Source: Pararhodobacter sp. (lineage in GTDB: Bacteria; Pseudomonadota; Alphaproteobacteria; Rhodobacterales; Rhodobacteraceae). From it: a stretch of 64,000 bases of DNA. The DNA lies in assembly GCA_020832665.1 (NCBI GenBank), contig JAFIEG010000004.1, forward strand, positions 1-64,000, given 5' to 3'. A model generated the notes under the pieces. The model searched no databases, was not told where the DNA came from, and saw nothing but the letters and a program-made list of their open reading frames with translations. Below are positions 63,987 to 64,000 of this stretch, piece by piece (the first letter of the stretch is position 1; every line of letters begins with the position of its first letter). A program made the translations under genes and the position numbers.

Positions 63987-64000
63987 GAAGCGGCCGGGCG

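Overview
The window looks like a chromosomal segment of an alphaproteobacterium, most likely of the Rhodobacterales (roseobacter-type Paracoccaceae/Rhodobacteraceae). This is inferred from high GC, strong G/C third-position bias, acidic proteins, many TRAP, TTT and ABC carboxylate uptake systems, and a DmdA/DmdB-like pair. No rRNA, tRNA, CRISPR array, plasmid origin or intact transposon was recognised. Most genes lie in tightly packed operons with 4-base ATGA/GTGA overlaps.

Layout. 0.2-11.1 kb (+): a catabolic operon of an acyl-CoA dehydrogenase, a complete branched-chain-amino-acid-type ABC transporter, a long-chain-type acyl-CoA ligase, an SDR dehydrogenase, a MaoC-type hydratase and a thiolase, i.e. 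uptake, CoA activation and beta-oxidation of an organic acid. 11.3-13.6 kb: a DUF418 membrane protein divergent from a membrane LytTR regulator. 13.7-15.4 kb: an OxyR-like regulator divergent from a peroxiredoxin. 15.7-18.1 kb: a CioAB-type bd quinol oxidase. 18.4-27.9 kb (-): a giant cyclic beta-1,2-glucan synthase (NdvB/Cgs type) overlapping a double-domain universal stress protein. 28.3-29.9 kb (-): PadR regulator and chromate transporter. 30.2-32.2 kb (+): a membrane-anchored ethylbenzene-dehydrogenase-type haem domain protein and a DUF2231-like membrane protein.

32.4-36.5 kb (-): Lrp regulator, DmdA-like demethylase, OsmC protein, a residual enoyl-CoA hydratase tail, and a DmdB-like CoA ligase, suggesting DMSP/methylmercaptopropionate metabolism with a lost hydratase. 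36.8-39.2 kb (+): the most unusual gene, a tubulin-tyrosine-ligase-like ATP-grasp protein fused to a PqqD-like domain and a third uncharacterised domain. It is followed by decaying genes: a frameshifted DoxX relic and an ECF sigma/anti-sigma pair, each with a frameshift. 40.8-49.1 kb: a TRAP-TAXI uptake system and a TctBA-C-C tripartite carboxylate transporter, back to back around a GntR regulator. 49.3-53.0 kb (-): a hybrid histidine kinase and a soluble reductive-dehalogenase-like Fe-S protein. 53.4-64 kb: TetR regulator, then a second CoA-catabolic operon (two SDRs, CoA ligase, SCP2-type thiolase, DctPQM TRAP transporter) and, on the other strand, a CitE-like lyase and an SDR lacking its catalytic Tyr/Lys.

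Two places look like assembly damage rather than biology: 15381-15540 (a corrupted copy of the following sequence at a fixed offset of 151 bases) and 32308-32357 (poly-C joined to poly-G). Because of these, continuity across both sites, and possibly some frameshifts, should be treated with caution.
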